Below, in pieces: positions 35,382 through 44,246 of a stretch of DNA of 64,000 nt. This DNA is from Psychrobacillus sp042945595 (lineage in GTDB: Bacteria; Bacillota; Bacilli; Bacillales_A; Planococcaceae): contig NZ_CP168493.1 in NCBI RefSeq assembly GCF_042945595.1, positions 1,116,001 to 1,180,000 of the forward strand. Direction: 5' to 3'. Position numbers and translations under genes: made by a program. The notes beneath the pieces were generated by a model, which ran no database searches, had not been told where the DNA came from, and saw only the letters and a program-made list of their open reading frames with translations. Positions within the stretch are counted from its first letter, which is position 1. Every line of letters starts with the position of its first letter.

Positions 35382-36056
35382 ATGGCAGCAATAGGAATGA
35401 TTTTGGGAACAGTATTGATTTACTTTCTAATGAGAAAAATAAATGCCCGCTTTACAACGCCTTTTTTATTACTAGTATTAACAACGCCTATTCTGATCAT
35501 CATTCTATTGAGCTCTTTTTCTATTACTTATGATAGCTATATAAGGGGTGCAAAAAGGATTGATGCCATGCTTGGGCCGCCTGTTGTAGGTCTTGCATAT
35601 CCATTATATTCGCAATGGCCACTTATAAAAAAATATAAGTTTACCATCCTAACAAGTATTATAGCGGCAATGTTTTCTGGATTAATAAGTATCTTAACAT
35701 TTGCTAAACTGTTGAAAATGGAGGATGGATTAATCCATTCGCTGCTTCCAAAATCCATTACTACACCAGTCGCTATGCAAATTAGTGAGGCGATTGGTGG
35801 GAATCCTGCATTGACTGCTGTTTTCGTAATTGTAGCAGGTTTAACAGGAGCGATGATCGATCCCGTTATATTTAAAATATGTCGGATAGAAAAGCAAATT
35901 AGTAGAGGAGTTTCTATAGGAAGTGCAGCGCATGGTATTGGTGTTTCAAAGCTAGCAGAATACGGAGAACAAACATTTTCAGTAGGTTCTGTTGCGATGA
36001 CGTTAAGTGCAGTAATCGGTGCATTTATATGTCCTTTAGTTGCATTATTTATATAA
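35382..36056 (+). CDS. lrgB: LrgB/CidB-family membrane protein
   Basis: A 224-residue protein with seven or so hydrophobic segments. It has the family blocks MLGPPVVGLAYPLY, SITTPVAMQISEAIGG and GSAAHGIGVSKL. LrgB-type proteins work with LrgA holin-like proteins in autolysis control or pyruvate transport. The start directly follows the lrgA stop. The lrgA partner is frameshifted here, so the function of LrgB alone is open. Confidence 0.9.
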   Translation: MAAIGMILGTVLIYFLMRKINARFTTPFLLLVLTTPILIIILLSSFSITYDSYIRGAKRIDAMLGPPVVGLAYPLYSQWPLIKKYKFTILTSIIAAMFSGLISILTFAKLLKMEDGLIHSLLPKSITTPVAMQISEAIGGNPALTAVFVIVAGLTGAMIDPVIFKICRIEKQISRGVSIGSAAHGIGVSKLAEYGEQTFSVGSVAMTLSAVIGAFICPLVALFI

Positions 36057-36067
36057 TATAATGTGAG

Positions 36068-36300
36068 GTGAAGCTAATAACACTAATGTCTCTTTTTAAC
36101 TCCGTTCCGTACTTGTTGCTTGGATGTTACCTATTAGGAATAGCACAAATGGAGTTATCTTCTTTGCTTGAAAAGTTATGGTTTTCATCTTACTAATAGT
36201 TTATCTTTATTGTTTTTTTCTTTTACTTTTACCATCCACAGTATACATGAATCAGTGGGTAGATGATTGGAGTAAAGTGGAACTTGTGAAAAATACATAG
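36068..36300 (+). pseudogene. Small membrane-protein remnant after lrgB
   Basis: GTG 36068 opens a 42-codon frame (SLFNSVPYLLLGCYLLGIAQ) ending at 36196. An overlapping frame, ATG 36178 to TAG 36300, gives 40 residues with one membrane helix and the tail YMNQWVDDWSKVELVKNT. The two look like halves of one frameshifted protein, or the second could be a separate tiny membrane protein. A shorter relative with YMNQRVDD is at 58923-59006. The family is unknown. Confidence 0.45.
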
Positions 36301-36323
36301 TATCCATTGATAAAGAAGTCCGA

Positions 36324-36349
36324 GCAACCGAAATTGTATCTTCGGTTGC
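36324..36349 (+). terminator. Covarying hairpin in cassette 1
   Basis: The arms GCAACCGAA / TTCGGTTGC surround the loop ATTGTATC. In cassette 2 (59059-59084) the arms are GCGGACGAA / TTCGTCCGC with the same loop. The few T that follow suggest a plus-strand terminator. Confidence 0.7.
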
Positions 36350-36463
36350 CTTTATTTGGGTAGGTTGGGATTTAGTCTCTCATTACCCAAACCTTATGCA
36401 CCTTGTCACTACACATCCCAAGAGAGCACCGGACAAACATCCGCCACAAGATTACCGAAAAAA

Positions 36464-36500
36464 GAGGATTTGGAAGTGATGCAGTCACTTCCAAATCCTC
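36464..36500 (-). terminator. Terminator hairpin of element E (speA)
   Basis: The arms GAGGATTTGGAAGTGA / TCACTTCCAAATCCTC pair fully. On the minus strand TTTTTTCGG follows. Confidence 0.85.
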
Positions 36501-36630
36501 CATAAAATTCTTCGTTAATAGTGTAGCCAAAATTCTTTTTGCGACGAGTAACCGCAGGAGCAAATGTTTAGTCCAAAGCACTCAGGGAATAGTAAAGACA
36601 AGATGCACTTAAAGGACGCTTACATTGTTC

Positions 36631-38100
36631 TTATTTAATCGCTTGTTGTTCCTTAATAACATGAATCATTTCTAACGTATCATCCTCTGGACCTTGAACA
36701 GGCAAACCTGCTTCTATATTCATCTGGATATAATCGATATTTCCTTGCGTAATTATTTCCCCGGGAATAAAAATAGGAATTCCGGGCGGATAAACCATCA
36801 CAAACTCAGCTGATATACGTCCTTCTGCTTTTTTTAGAGGAATAGATTCTGTTTTAGCATAGAAAGCATCTCGAGGAGACATAGCTAGTCCTGGTATATC
36901 AGGTAAAGTTACAGATGGTTCTATGATAACTGCGTCGGACTCGAATGCAGTTCCCATTCGAACGAGAGCATTCACGAGTAAATTTGCCTCTTTTTTAGTA
37001 TCCCCAATTGTAAACAAGCATAGAATATTATATAAGTCTGACAGTTCTACTTCGATATTTGCATTTTCTCTTAACCATGATTCTGCAGCATATCCAGTAA
37101 TCCCTAAATTTTTCACACTAATTAATAACTTTGTTGGATCCATATCATATGTAGCCGAAGATTTTAAAACTTCTTCTCCTACACAACGTAAATGAGGAAT
37201 TCTATTAATCCGCTTCCGTGTATCCTTCGCAAGTCTAATTGTTTCTCCTATTAAATCTTCCCCATGAATTGCTAACTGTCTTCTAGCAGTATCTAATGAT
37301 GCTAACAGGGGATAGGAAGTAGAAGTGGTTGTAAGCATAGATATAATGGATTGAACACGTTTAGCTGAAACTAAACCTTCTCTAACGTTTAAAACAGAAG
37401 TTTGTGTCATCGATCCGCCAAGTTTATGAACGGAAGTGGCAGCCATATCTGCCCCTGCTGACATTGCAGAAACTGGGAGAGATGGATGAAAATGAATGTG
37501 AACACCATGTGCTTCATCTACTACTACTGGAATTCCATGTTTATGTGCCATATCAACTATCTTTTTTAAATCAGCTGCAAAACCAAAATATGTTGGATTT
37601 ATTACGAGTAAACCTTTGGCATCTGGATGTGTCTCCAATGCTTTTTCAACAGACTCTGCAGAAATACCGTGAGAAATACCTAACTCTTTATCAACTTCTG
37701 GATGTATAAATACAGGGATAGCTCCTGCAAAAACGATTGCTGACATAATTGATTTATGAACATTTCGTGGAACTAGCAACTTATCGCCGGGTCCACAAAT
37801 AGTAAGGATCATTGTCATAATTGCACCACTTGTACCTTGGACAGAGAAAAAAGTTTGATCTGCACCAAATGCTTCAGCGGCTAATTTTTGTGCTTGCTTA
37901 ATAGCGCCTTTAGGGGAATGTAAATCATCTAAAGGGGCAATATTGATTAAATCTATGGAAAGTACATTATCTCCAACAAACTCTCGAAATGCAGGGTCCA
38001 TCCCTTTCCCTTTTTTATGCCCAGGAATATGAAACTGGATAGGATGACGGTTACGATGCTTTAATAATGCATCGAACAAAGGAGTTTCTAATTGTGACAA
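36631..38100 (-). CDS. speA: Arginine decarboxylase SpeA (Orn/Lys/Arg decarboxylase family)
   Basis: A 489-residue PLP enzyme of fold type I, like B. subtilis SpeA (arginine to agmatine, first step of polyamine synthesis). It has the N-terminal FHIPGHKKGKG, VVDEAHGVH, and the PLP lysine in ATSVHKLGGSMTQ. Length and locus (near pdh and yktA) agree with SpeA. Lysine decarboxylase activity cannot be excluded. A polyamine import operon lies 20 kb upstream in the window. The stop codon is formed by the end of repeat element E. Confidence 0.92.
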   Translation of the reverse strand: MSQLETPLFDALLKHRNRHPIQFHIPGHKKGKGMDPAFREFVGDNVLSIDLINIAPLDDLHSPKGAIKQAQKLAAEAFGADQTFFSVQGTSGAIMTMILTICGPGDKLLVPRNVHKSIMSAIVFAGAIPVFIHPEVDKELGISHGISAESVEKALETHPDAKGLLVINPTYFGFAADLKKIVDMAHKHGIPVVVDEAHGVHIHFHPSLPVSAMSAGADMAATSVHKLGGSMTQTSVLNVREGLVSAKRVQSIISMLTTTSTSYPLLASLDTARRQLAIHGEDLIGETIRLAKDTRKRINRIPHLRCVGEEVLKSSATYDMDPTKLLISVKNLGITGYAAESWLRENANIEVELSDLYNILCLFTIGDTKKEANLLVNALVRMGTAFESDAVIIEPSVTLPDIPGLAMSPRDAFYAKTESIPLKKAEGRISAEFVMVYPPGIPIFIPGEIITQGNIDYIQMNIEAGLPVQGPEDDTLEMIHVIKEQQAIK

Positions 38101-38231
38101 CGCTCATACCACCTCTAGTATTATTTTTTTAAAACAAATGAATTATAGCATTTCCTTACTTATGTGACTATAAAAATATTTGTGAATTGAATCCGTGTGC
38201 TTTTTCTTTTACACTAAAGAGCAAAGGGGGG

Positions 38232-39197
38232 ATGAAATTGACATTTCGTACAAGGGTATCTGATTTATTGGGAATTGAATACCCGATCATTCAAGGGGGA
38301 CTCGCTTATTTGGCATATTCCGAACTATGTGCAGCTGTTTCGAATGCAGGTGGGCTTGGTCAAGTAACAGCAATGAGCTTATCGTCACCGGAAGAATTAC
38401 GGGAAGAGATAAACAGAGTTAGAGTATTAACGGATAAACCATTTGGTGTAAATTTTGCTATTGGGCAAATGGGAAGACCTTATGAGCATATGTTGCAAGT
38501 TGCAATTGATGAGAATGTACCAGTTATTACGATGACAGGTGGGAACCCAGCACCAATTTTAGAGAAACTAGAAAAGACAACTATTAAAAAACTGGTATTA
38601 GTAGCCGCAAAACGCCAAGCGCAAAAAGCAGAACAACTTGGTGCTGATGCTGTAATGGTTGTTGGACAAGAAGGAGGAGGGCATCTAGGAAGAGATGACG
38701 TTGGTACAATAGTGTTGATCCCCCAAGTGGTAGATGCTGTATCAATCCCCGTAATTGCATCGGGAGGTATTGCGGACGGCAGAGGTTGGATGGCTGCTCA
38801 CGCACTTGGTGCAGAAGGAATCGAAATGGGTACTCGCTTCATCGCAACGAAAGAATGTGTACATGCTTCCACAGCATATAAAAATGCAATAGTAGAAAGT
38901 GGAGAAATGGATACGATCGTCATTAAACGTTCGATAGGTGCCCCTGCTAGAGCTATTAGAAATAGTTGGACAGAAACGATTCGAAGTATTGAAAAGGAAA
39001 ATTCGACATATGATGCTTTAAAGGTCTACATTAGTGGTGAAGCAAATAAGCAATTTATTTATGAAGGTAATTCTGAAAAGGGATTTGGATGGGCTGGTCA
39101 AGGGATTGGCCTAATAACGGATATTCCTATGGTAGAAGAATTATTTAGTCGAATGGTAATTGAAGCAACAGAAATACGAAAAAAATGGAAATTATAG
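38232..39197 (+). CDS. Nitronate monooxygenase / FabK-like FMN enzyme
   Basis: A 321-residue TIM-barrel FMN protein of the nitropropane-dioxygenase family. It has the N-terminal IIQGGLAYLAYSELCAAVSNAGGLG, the phosphate-binding GADAVMVVGQEGGGHLG, IPVIASGGIADGRG and GAEGIEMGTRF. Members either oxidise nitronates or act as enoyl-ACP reductase FabK. The family cannot be split further by eye. ATG 38232 directly abuts the AAAGGGGGG site, and TTG 38238 would give better spacing, so the start is uncertain by two codons. yktA follows after 12 bases. Confidence 0.85.
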   Translation: MKLTFRTRVSDLLGIEYPIIQGGLAYLAYSELCAAVSNAGGLGQVTAMSLSSPEELREEINRVRVLTDKPFGVNFAIGQMGRPYEHMLQVAIDENVPVITMTGGNPAPILEKLEKTTIKKLVLVAAKRQAQKAEQLGADAVMVVGQEGGGHLGRDDVGTIVLIPQVVDAVSIPVIASGGIADGRGWMAAHALGAEGIEMGTRFIATKECVHASTAYKNAIVESGEMDTIVIKRSIGAPARAIRNSWTETIRSIEKENSTYDALKVYISGEANKQFIYEGNSEKGFGWAGQGIGLITDIPMVEELFSRMVIEATEIRKKWKL

Positions 39198-39209
39198 GAG
39201 GTTTCTAAA

Positions 39210-39479
39210 ATGGACTATACATATCCATTCTCGCTAGACTGGTCGACTAATGAAATTGTAGATGTCGTGCAGTTTTTTGAGGCAATCGAAAATGCATATG
39301 AAAAAGGTGTAAAGCGCGAAGAACTTTTGAATAAATATCGTCGCTTTAAAGAAATTGTTCCATCTATTGCAGAAGAAAAAACATACTTTCGTGAATTTGA
39401 AAAAGAGAGTGGGTATGCGAGCTATCCAATCATTAAACAAATGAAGGAAAATACAGATGGTGTGTTAATTAGAGGATGA
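39210..39479 (+). CDS. yktA: UPF0223 family protein YktA
   Basis: An 89-residue soluble protein with the family pattern YPFSLDWSTNEIVDVVQFF and YRRFKEIVPSIAEEK. Function unknown. In B. subtilis yktA is next to speA and yktB, as here. GGAGG lies just upstream. It is probably co-transcribed with the preceding FMN enzyme. Confidence 0.93.
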   Translation: MDYTYPFSLDWSTNEIVDVVQFFEAIENAYEKGVKREELLNKYRRFKEIVPSIAEEKTYFREFEKESGYASYPIIKQMKENTDGVLIRG

Positions 39480-39485
39480 AAAACA

Positions 39486-39522
39486 CCTCCAATAGGTTGT
39501 TCAAAAGGCAAATTATTGGAGG
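39486..39522 (-). terminator. Terminator of yktB (and possibly yktA)
   Basis: CCTCCAATA / TATTGGAGG with a 19-base loop. On the minus strand TGTTTTTC follows. Confidence 0.65.
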
Positions 39523-39529
39523 AATCCTC

Positions 39530-40159
39530 TTACTTGATATTAATCATGGTTCTATAAATTGGTAGTAATTGCTCGAAAGTCTCTTCTGCTAAAAGTAAAA
39601 ATTCCTCTTCTGAAAGTTTTACTGCTTCTTCTTTAGCTATATGTCTACCTACAAGAAATTCTCCTTTCTTTACATCTCGAAGCCGAGTTAACAATTGCTC
39701 AATATCAGTTTTTTTAGCATTCTTCAAAGGAATTGCCTCTGGCTTCATATGATCACCTGAAACAATAAAATCATTTGGTATTCTATTAAACAACGATTTT
39801 TTCTTTAATAATCTTTCCGCAATTACCACTTTATCGGGAGCCTCATAGATGACAGCCAAGATAAGAAATAAATGACTTCCCCATAAGCCAATTTGAAAAT
39901 GGGGTAATGCTTTATATCCCCTTTTATAAGGAGCAAATGCTACCCAACTATCTTTCGGAGGATTTACAGAGCGTCTAGCATGTTTTGCAACATGTGCAAA
40001 GTATTCATCTCCGAGGACACCAGAAAAGAATAAGCTATACTTTTTTCCTAGTTCCTCAAATTTTGGACGTATATTGGTGATTAATGCTTCCATTCTATTT
40101 TCTAACCCATCAATTTGGAATACGTTAAAATCTTTCTCTTCCCAAAAATTATTACTCAT
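39530..40159 (-). CDS. yktB: DUF1054/UPF0637 protein YktB
   Basis: A 209-residue soluble protein with the family blocks FSGVLGDEYFAHVAKHARRSVNPP and PHFQIGLWGSHLFLILAVIYE. Function unknown. It matches B. subtilis YktB. The frame is open to 40240, but ATG 40159 follows GGAG and gives the expected MSNNFWEEKDF. It converges with yktA. Confidence 0.92.
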   Translation of the reverse strand: MSNNFWEEKDFNVFQIDGLENRMEALITNIRPKFEELGKKYSLFFSGVLGDEYFAHVAKHARRSVNPPKDSWVAFAPYKRGYKALPHFQIGLWGSHLFLILAVIYEAPDKVVIAERLLKKKSLFNRIPNDFIVSGDHMKPEAIPLKNAKKTDIEQLLTRLRDVKKGEFLVGRHIAKEEAVKLSEEEFLLLAEETFEQLLPIYRTMINIK

Positions 40160-40311
40160 TTGAAAACTCCTTTCACTTTGTATGTTTATTTTATAGCAAA
40201 TATGGGTAAAAATCATGTAAGTAGATTTTTTGATTGACAATTATTTAATATAAGCGTAAATTATTATAAATATTTTGAATATTATAATAAAAAAGTGAAG
40301 GGGTGTTAGTG

Positions 40312-40509
40312 ATGAGACAGGTTGTTCATATTATTCGTAAAAATGACTTGGAAAAAGAAAAAATTTTCACATTGAAATTAGAATTGGACTATGAATTAGC
40401 TACACTTTTCGATGCAATCAGTAATAAAAATGAAAAAGAAATATACCAAACCAAAGTTAAACTAATGGAAATTCATAATTCGTTGAAAGAACTAAATGCA
40501 CTTGACTAA
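40312..40509 (+). CDS. Small YkzI-like protein
   Basis: A 65-residue, charged, probably helical soluble protein (RKNDLEKEKIFTLKLELDYELATLFDA). Position between yktB and suhB is that of B. subtilis ykzI, and I think it is the orthologue. Function unknown. ATG 40312 is preferred, about eight bases after AAGGGG. In-frame GTG codons at 40303 and 40309 lie in or next to that site. It has its own terminator. Confidence 0.75.
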   Translation: MRQVVHIIRKNDLEKEKIFTLKLELDYELATLFDAISNKNEKEIYQTKVKLMEIHNSLKELNALD

Positions 40510-40533
40510 CGTTTTACTTTTGAACAACACATA

Positions 40534-40573
40534 AAAAACACCTGCTTAATTGAAAGACAGCTGGTGTTTTTTT
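40534..40573 (+). terminator. Terminator after the YkzI-like gene
   Basis: The hairpin AAAACACCTGCT / AGCTGGTGTTTT is followed by T residues. Confidence 0.85.
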
Positions 40574-40618
40574 CTTTATACTTAAAAGGCAAGGCGATGT
40601 GAAGAGAGGGTTGATGTA

Positions 40619-41410
40619 GTGAATTTACATAGATTGGATAAGTATGCCAAATCTTTAATCAAGATAGCAGCTGGAAGAATAAGATCTTCATTTGCAACGG
40701 ATCTTTTAATTGAAACAAAATCTGAAGCAAATGATTTAGTGACAAACATAGATAAGGAAACGGAACAATTTTTTATCCATCACATAAAACGCGATTATCC
40801 AGATCACCGTATATTTGGGGAAGAAGGTTTCGGAGATGACATACATGATTTGGATGGCTATGTATGGTTGTTAGATCCAATCGATGGCACAATGAATTTC
40901 ATTCACCAAAAAAAGAATTTTGCTATTTCGCTAGGTATATATAAAGATGGGGTAGGAATACTTGGTTATATCTATAACGTGATGGATGACGATTTAATTT
41001 CCGCATCCCTGGATGAAGGAGCGTTTATAAATGATATTCGCATTCCATCAGTTAAACAAGTAAACATGGAACAATCTATCATTGGTATTAATGCAAGTTG
41101 GGTGGTCCCAAATAAATATATGGAGCACGAAGGAATGGTGAAGCTTTTACAAAAAGTTAGAGGCACTAGATCGTATGGTTCTGCAGCATTAGAGATATCA
41201 TATGTAGTTACAGGGAAATTAGATGCATACATGTCTATGCGTTTATCACCGTGGGATATCGCAGGTGGGATGGTAATTGCCAAAGAAGTTGGAGCAATTG
41301 TGACAAATCTTGCAAATGACCCTGTTAAGTTGTTGGGACAAGGAACTTTTCTTATTGCTAAACCAGGTCTGCATAAAGAATTAATAACGAATTATATTCG
41401 TTTAAAATAA
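40619..41410 (+). CDS. suhB: Inositol monophosphatase family protein (SuhB/YktC)
   Basis: A 263-residue Mg-dependent phosphatase. The metal-binding motifs are IFGEEGFG, LLDPIDGTMNFIH and the C-terminal SPWDIAGGMVIAKE. It dephosphorylates inositol-1-phosphate and possibly other sugar phosphates or NADP-type substrates. The start is GTG 40619, after GAGAGGG. Locus and length match B. subtilis YktC. A strong hairpin follows. Confidence 0.93.
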   Translation: MNLHRLDKYAKSLIKIAAGRIRSSFATDLLIETKSEANDLVTNIDKETEQFFIHHIKRDYPDHRIFGEEGFGDDIHDLDGYVWLLDPIDGTMNFIHQKKNFAISLGIYKDGVGILGYIYNVMDDDLISASLDEGAFINDIRIPSVKQVNMEQSIIGINASWVVPNKYMEHEGMVKLLQKVRGTRSYGSAALEISYVVTGKLDAYMSMRLSPWDIAGGMVIAKEVGAIVTNLANDPVKLLGQGTFLIAKPGLHKELITNYIRLK

Positions 41411-41414
41411 AAAA

Positions 41415-41440
41415 AGGTCGGCAAAATTAATTGCCGACCT
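41415..41440. terminator. Bidirectional terminator suhB/ylaF
   Basis: The perfect hairpin AGGTCGGCAA / TTGCCGACCT has A- and T-runs on its flanks. Confidence 0.9.
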
Positions 41441-41443
41441 TCT

Positions 41444-41629
41444 TTATAATAATCCTTTATCACGCATTTTTTTCTTTGTTTTAAAACCATAGCCCATGAT
41501 TACGCAAAGTAGAGCAATGCTAAGAATAATTAATAAGAAGCTTCTTAATGCTATCGCAATTCCGATAAATGCCATAGACAAAATTGCCCCAAGAGAATAT
41601 AGAACAAAAATCCATTTGATATTGGTCAA
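41444..41629 (-). CDS. ylaF: Small two-helix membrane protein YlaF
   Basis: A 61-residue protein with two membrane helices (IFVLYSLGAILSMAFIGIAIAL and the segment after it) and a basic tail KTKKKMRDKG. The TTG at 41644 lies in the TTGGAGG ribosome site, so TTG 41629, seven bases after GGAGG, is taken as start. The position just before typA corresponds to B. subtilis ylaF. Function unknown. Confidence 0.8.
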   Translation of the reverse strand: MTNIKWIFVLYSLGAILSMAFIGIAIALRSFLLIILSIALLCVIMGYGFKTKKKMRDKGLL

Positions 41630-41734
41630 AATGATTACCTCCAAAAATAAAAGATTAAAAATATTATTACTTTAGTTTCACTTGTGATATAATAACACAG
41701 TTATGGACTCGAAAAAAGAATATGGAGTGGAAAT

Positions 41735-43582
41735 ATGACAAATTTACGTCAAGATTTAAGAAACATTGCAATTATTGCACACGTTGACCATGGGAAAACG
41801 ACTTTAGTCGACCAATTATTAAAACAATCGGGAACGTTCCGTTCGAACGAGCACGTTGACGAAAGAGCAATGGACTCGAATGATATCGAACGCGAGCGCG
41901 GAATTACTATATTAGCAAAAAATACAGCAGTAGATTATCATGGTACACGTATCAATATCCTTGATACACCTGGACATGCTGACTTCGGTGGAGAAGTTGA
42001 ACGTATCCTAAAAATGGTAGATGGCGTTTTACTAGTTGTTGATGCATATGAAGGTTGTATGCCACAAACGCGTTTCGTATTGAAAAAAGCGTTAGAACAA
42101 AGATTAACACCTATTGTTGTAGTAAACAAAGTAGATAAAGATTCAGCTCGACCATTAGAAGTAGTAGATGAAGTTTTGGAATTATTTATAGAATTAGGTG
42201 CAGATGAAGATCAATTAGAGTTCCCAGTTGTTTATGCTTCTGGTGTTAATGGTACTGCTTCATTAGATGCAGATCCAGCTAACCAAGAAGAAGACATGAA
42301 ATGTCTATTTGAAAAAGTTATCGAGTCCATCCCAGCACCAATTGATAACTCAGAAGAGCCATTACAATTCCAAGTAGCATTACTTGACTATAATGATTAT
42401 GTAGGACGTATTGGTATTGGTCGCGTATTCCGCGGAACAATTGAAGTAGGTCAACAAGTTTCTTTAATGAAACTAGATGGTAAAGTTAAAAACTACCGTG
42501 TAACTAAATTATTCGGTTTCTTTGGTTTAAAACGTGAAGAAATCCAATCAGCAAAAGCTGGAGATTTAATCGCTGTATCTGGGATGGAAGATATTAACGT
42601 AGGGGAAACAGTTTGTCCTACATCACATCAAGAAGCTTTAGTTCCATTACGCATTGATGAGCCAACTTTACAAATGACTTTCTTAACAAACAACTCACCA
42701 TTCGTTGGTCGTGAAGGTAAATGGATTACTTCAAGTAAAATTGAAGAGCGTCTTCGTTCTCAATTAGAAACAGACGTATCTTTACGTGTTGAAGATACTG
42801 ATTCACCTGATGCTTGGACTGTTTCAGGTCGCGGAGAGCTTCATTTGTCGATTTTAATCGAAAATATGCGTCGTGAAGGTTTTGAATTACAAGTATCTAA
42901 ACCAGAAGTAATTATTCGTGAAATTGATGGCAAAAAATGTGAGCCAATCGAACGCGTTCAAATTGATGTACCAGAAGAAAGTGTAGGTTCAATTATTGAA
43001 TCTATGGGTACTCGTAAAGGCGAAATGGTTGATATGGTCAATAATGGTAGTGGACAAGTTCGTTTAATCTTTATGGTTCCTGCTCGTGGATTAATCGGCT
43101 ATACAACAGAATTCATGTCCCTTACTAAAGGTTATGGTATTATCAACCATACTTTCGATAGCTACCAACCAGTAGTTTCTGGCCGTGTTGGTGGACGTCA
43201 CCAAGGTGTTCTTGTTTCTATGGAAACAGGTAAATCAACAACTTACGGTATGATGGGTATTGAAGACCGTGGTACTCTATTCGTTGAACCAGGTACTGAT
43301 ATTTATGAAGGTATGATTGTCGGAGAAAATACTCGTGATGCCGATATCACAGTAAATATTACTAAAGCAAAACAAAAAACAAATATTCGTTCAGCTAACA
43401 AAGATCAAACGAACGTGATTAAGAGACCTCGTATTTTAACGCTTGAAGAAGCAATTGAGTTCTTAGGGGATGATGAGTATTTAGAAATTACTCCTCAATC
43501 AATCCGTTTACGTAAAAAAGTTCTTGAGAAGAGCGAACGCGAACGTGTTACGAAGAAAAAGAAAAATTCAGAGCTAGAATAG
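41735..43582 (+). CDS. typA: Ribosome-associated GTPase TypA/BipA
   Basis: A 615-residue translational GTPase related to EF-G. G1 is AHVDHGKTT at 15-23, G3 DTPGHADFGGE, and G4 NKVDK. The C-terminal BipA-specific region includes ARGLIGYTTEFMS and VVSGRVGGRHQGVL. It assists ribosome assembly, notably at low temperature and under stress. GGAG lies upstream. ylaH follows 21 bases after the stop. Confidence 0.97.
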   Translation: MTNLRQDLRNIAIIAHVDHGKTTLVDQLLKQSGTFRSNEHVDERAMDSNDIERERGITILAKNTAVDYHGTRINILDTPGHADFGGEVERILKMVDGVLLVVDAYEGCMPQTRFVLKKALEQRLTPIVVVNKVDKDSARPLEVVDEVLELFIELGADEDQLEFPVVYASGVNGTASLDADPANQEEDMKCLFEKVIESIPAPIDNSEEPLQFQVALLDYNDYVGRIGIGRVFRGTIEVGQQVSLMKLDGKVKNYRVTKLFGFFGLKREEIQSAKAGDLIAVSGMEDINVGETVCPTSHQEALVPLRIDEPTLQMTFLTNNSPFVGREGKWITSSKIEERLRSQLETDVSLRVEDTDSPDAWTVSGRGELHLSILIENMRREGFELQVSKPEVIIREIDGKKCEPIERVQIDVPEESVGSIIESMGTRKGEMVDMVNNGSGQVRLIFMVPARGLIGYTTEFMSLTKGYGIINHTFDSYQPVVSGRVGGRHQGVLVSMETGKSTTYGMMGIEDRGTLFVEPGTDIYEGMIVGENTRDADITVNITKAKQKTNIRSANKDQTNVIKRPRILTLEEAIEFLGDDEYLEITPQSIRLRKKVLEKSERERVTKKKKNSELE

Positions 43583-43603
43583 TAACTGAAAGGGTGAATA
43601 ACC

Positions 43604-43930
43604 TTGGAGGAACAGCAATTCGTATTTGGCAGAATGTCTAGTATTGCAAGATTCATTTACGAAACAATGCCAACATACGCTATAGCGGGTTATGTATTAT
43701 TTTTAGTTATTTTCTTCCTATCTGTGCTTGTTTACAAGCTTGGATTTGCTAAAAAATTGCGTTTAGGACAAAACATAGTCATTTATGCATTTTTGTTGAT
43801 AGGATGTTTAATGTTGACGTTTTTAGCTTTTTTCCTTCCAGTAGTCGAAGGTCTAATTGTTGCTGCATTAATTCTTATCATTTACAAAATCCGTTTGCGA
43901 CTTGAAAGAAAACAAAGTCCGACTGCATAA
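43604..43930 (+). CDS. ylaH: YlaH-like membrane protein
   Basis: A 108-residue protein with three membrane helices (about 23-45, 53-78 and 80-97) and a basic C-terminus. It corresponds in position and pattern to B. subtilis YlaH. Function unknown. Start TTG 43604 lies eight or so bases after AAAGGGTG. It is probably co-transcribed with typA. Confidence 0.85.
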   Translation: MEEQQFVFGRMSSIARFIYETMPTYAIAGYVLFLVIFFLSVLVYKLGFAKKLRLGQNIVIYAFLLIGCLMLTFLAFFLPVVEGLIVAALILIIYKIRLRLERKQSPTA

Positions 43931-43992
43931 TATAGATTGGAAAATTATAGATTAATACAAGCTAGCTCCACTACATTTGTATTAGAGCTTCA

Positions 43993-44042
43993 GACTGTAG
44001 GAAAACTCGATAATAATCGAGTTTTCCTACAGTCTTTTTTCT
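43993..44042 (+). terminator. Terminator after typA-ylaH
   Basis: A perfect 19-base-pair hairpin (arms 43993-44011 and 44016-44034) begins GACTGTAGGAAAACTCGAT and is followed by seven or more T. Confidence 0.93.
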
Positions 44043-44074
44043 TTTACAAGCACCTTCTCTCTAAAGATTTCAAT

Positions 44075-44246
44075 AGGGCGAAAGACAAATAATCGTCACA
44101 AGATTACAGAAAAAATGGATCGTGAAGTGATGTAGTCACTTCACAATCCATAATTCTAACGGTAATAATGTAGCCAATGTTTTGTCCAAAGTACTCTGGA
44201 AAAGATGAAGAGCGGATGCACTATAAGGACGCTTGCGTTTTTCTTA
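44075..44246 (+). repeat. 3'-UTR repeat element, copy F
   Basis: It runs from TAGGGCGAAAGACAAATAAT and CACAAGATTAC through a hairpin to GGTAATAATGTAGCCAATG, GTCCAAAGTACTCTGG and AAGGACGCTTGCGTTTTTC. The terminal TTA (44244-44246) is directly 3' of the ylaI stop. Confidence 0.85.
44116..44150 (-). terminator. Terminator hairpin of copy F (ylaI)
   Basis: TGGATCGTGAAGTGA / TCACTTCACAATCCA, with one G-T/A-C difference. On the minus strand TTTTTTCTG follows. Confidence 0.8.

Larger units (their letters stand above)
36221..36633 (+). repeat. 0.4-kb cassette copy 1, containing 3'-UTR repeat element E
   Basis: It resembles 58953-59333 along its length: the tail of a tiny ORF (TATACATGAATCAG, GGGTAGATGATT), a covarying hairpin (36324-36349), CTCATTA-CCAAACCTTAT, and element E (about 36395-36633) with its hairpin. 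The final TTA at 36631-36633 complements the speA stop. A 30-base insert (36531-36562) with TTTTTGCGACGA and CGCAGGAGCA interrupts element E. Confidence 0.8.

Noticed and set aside
30121..36630. SR1/SR1P small RNA, which lies between pdhD and speA in B. subtilis
   Set aside because: I looked for an SR1P-like frame and a matching transcript layout in this interval and found none. The interval holds other genes here.
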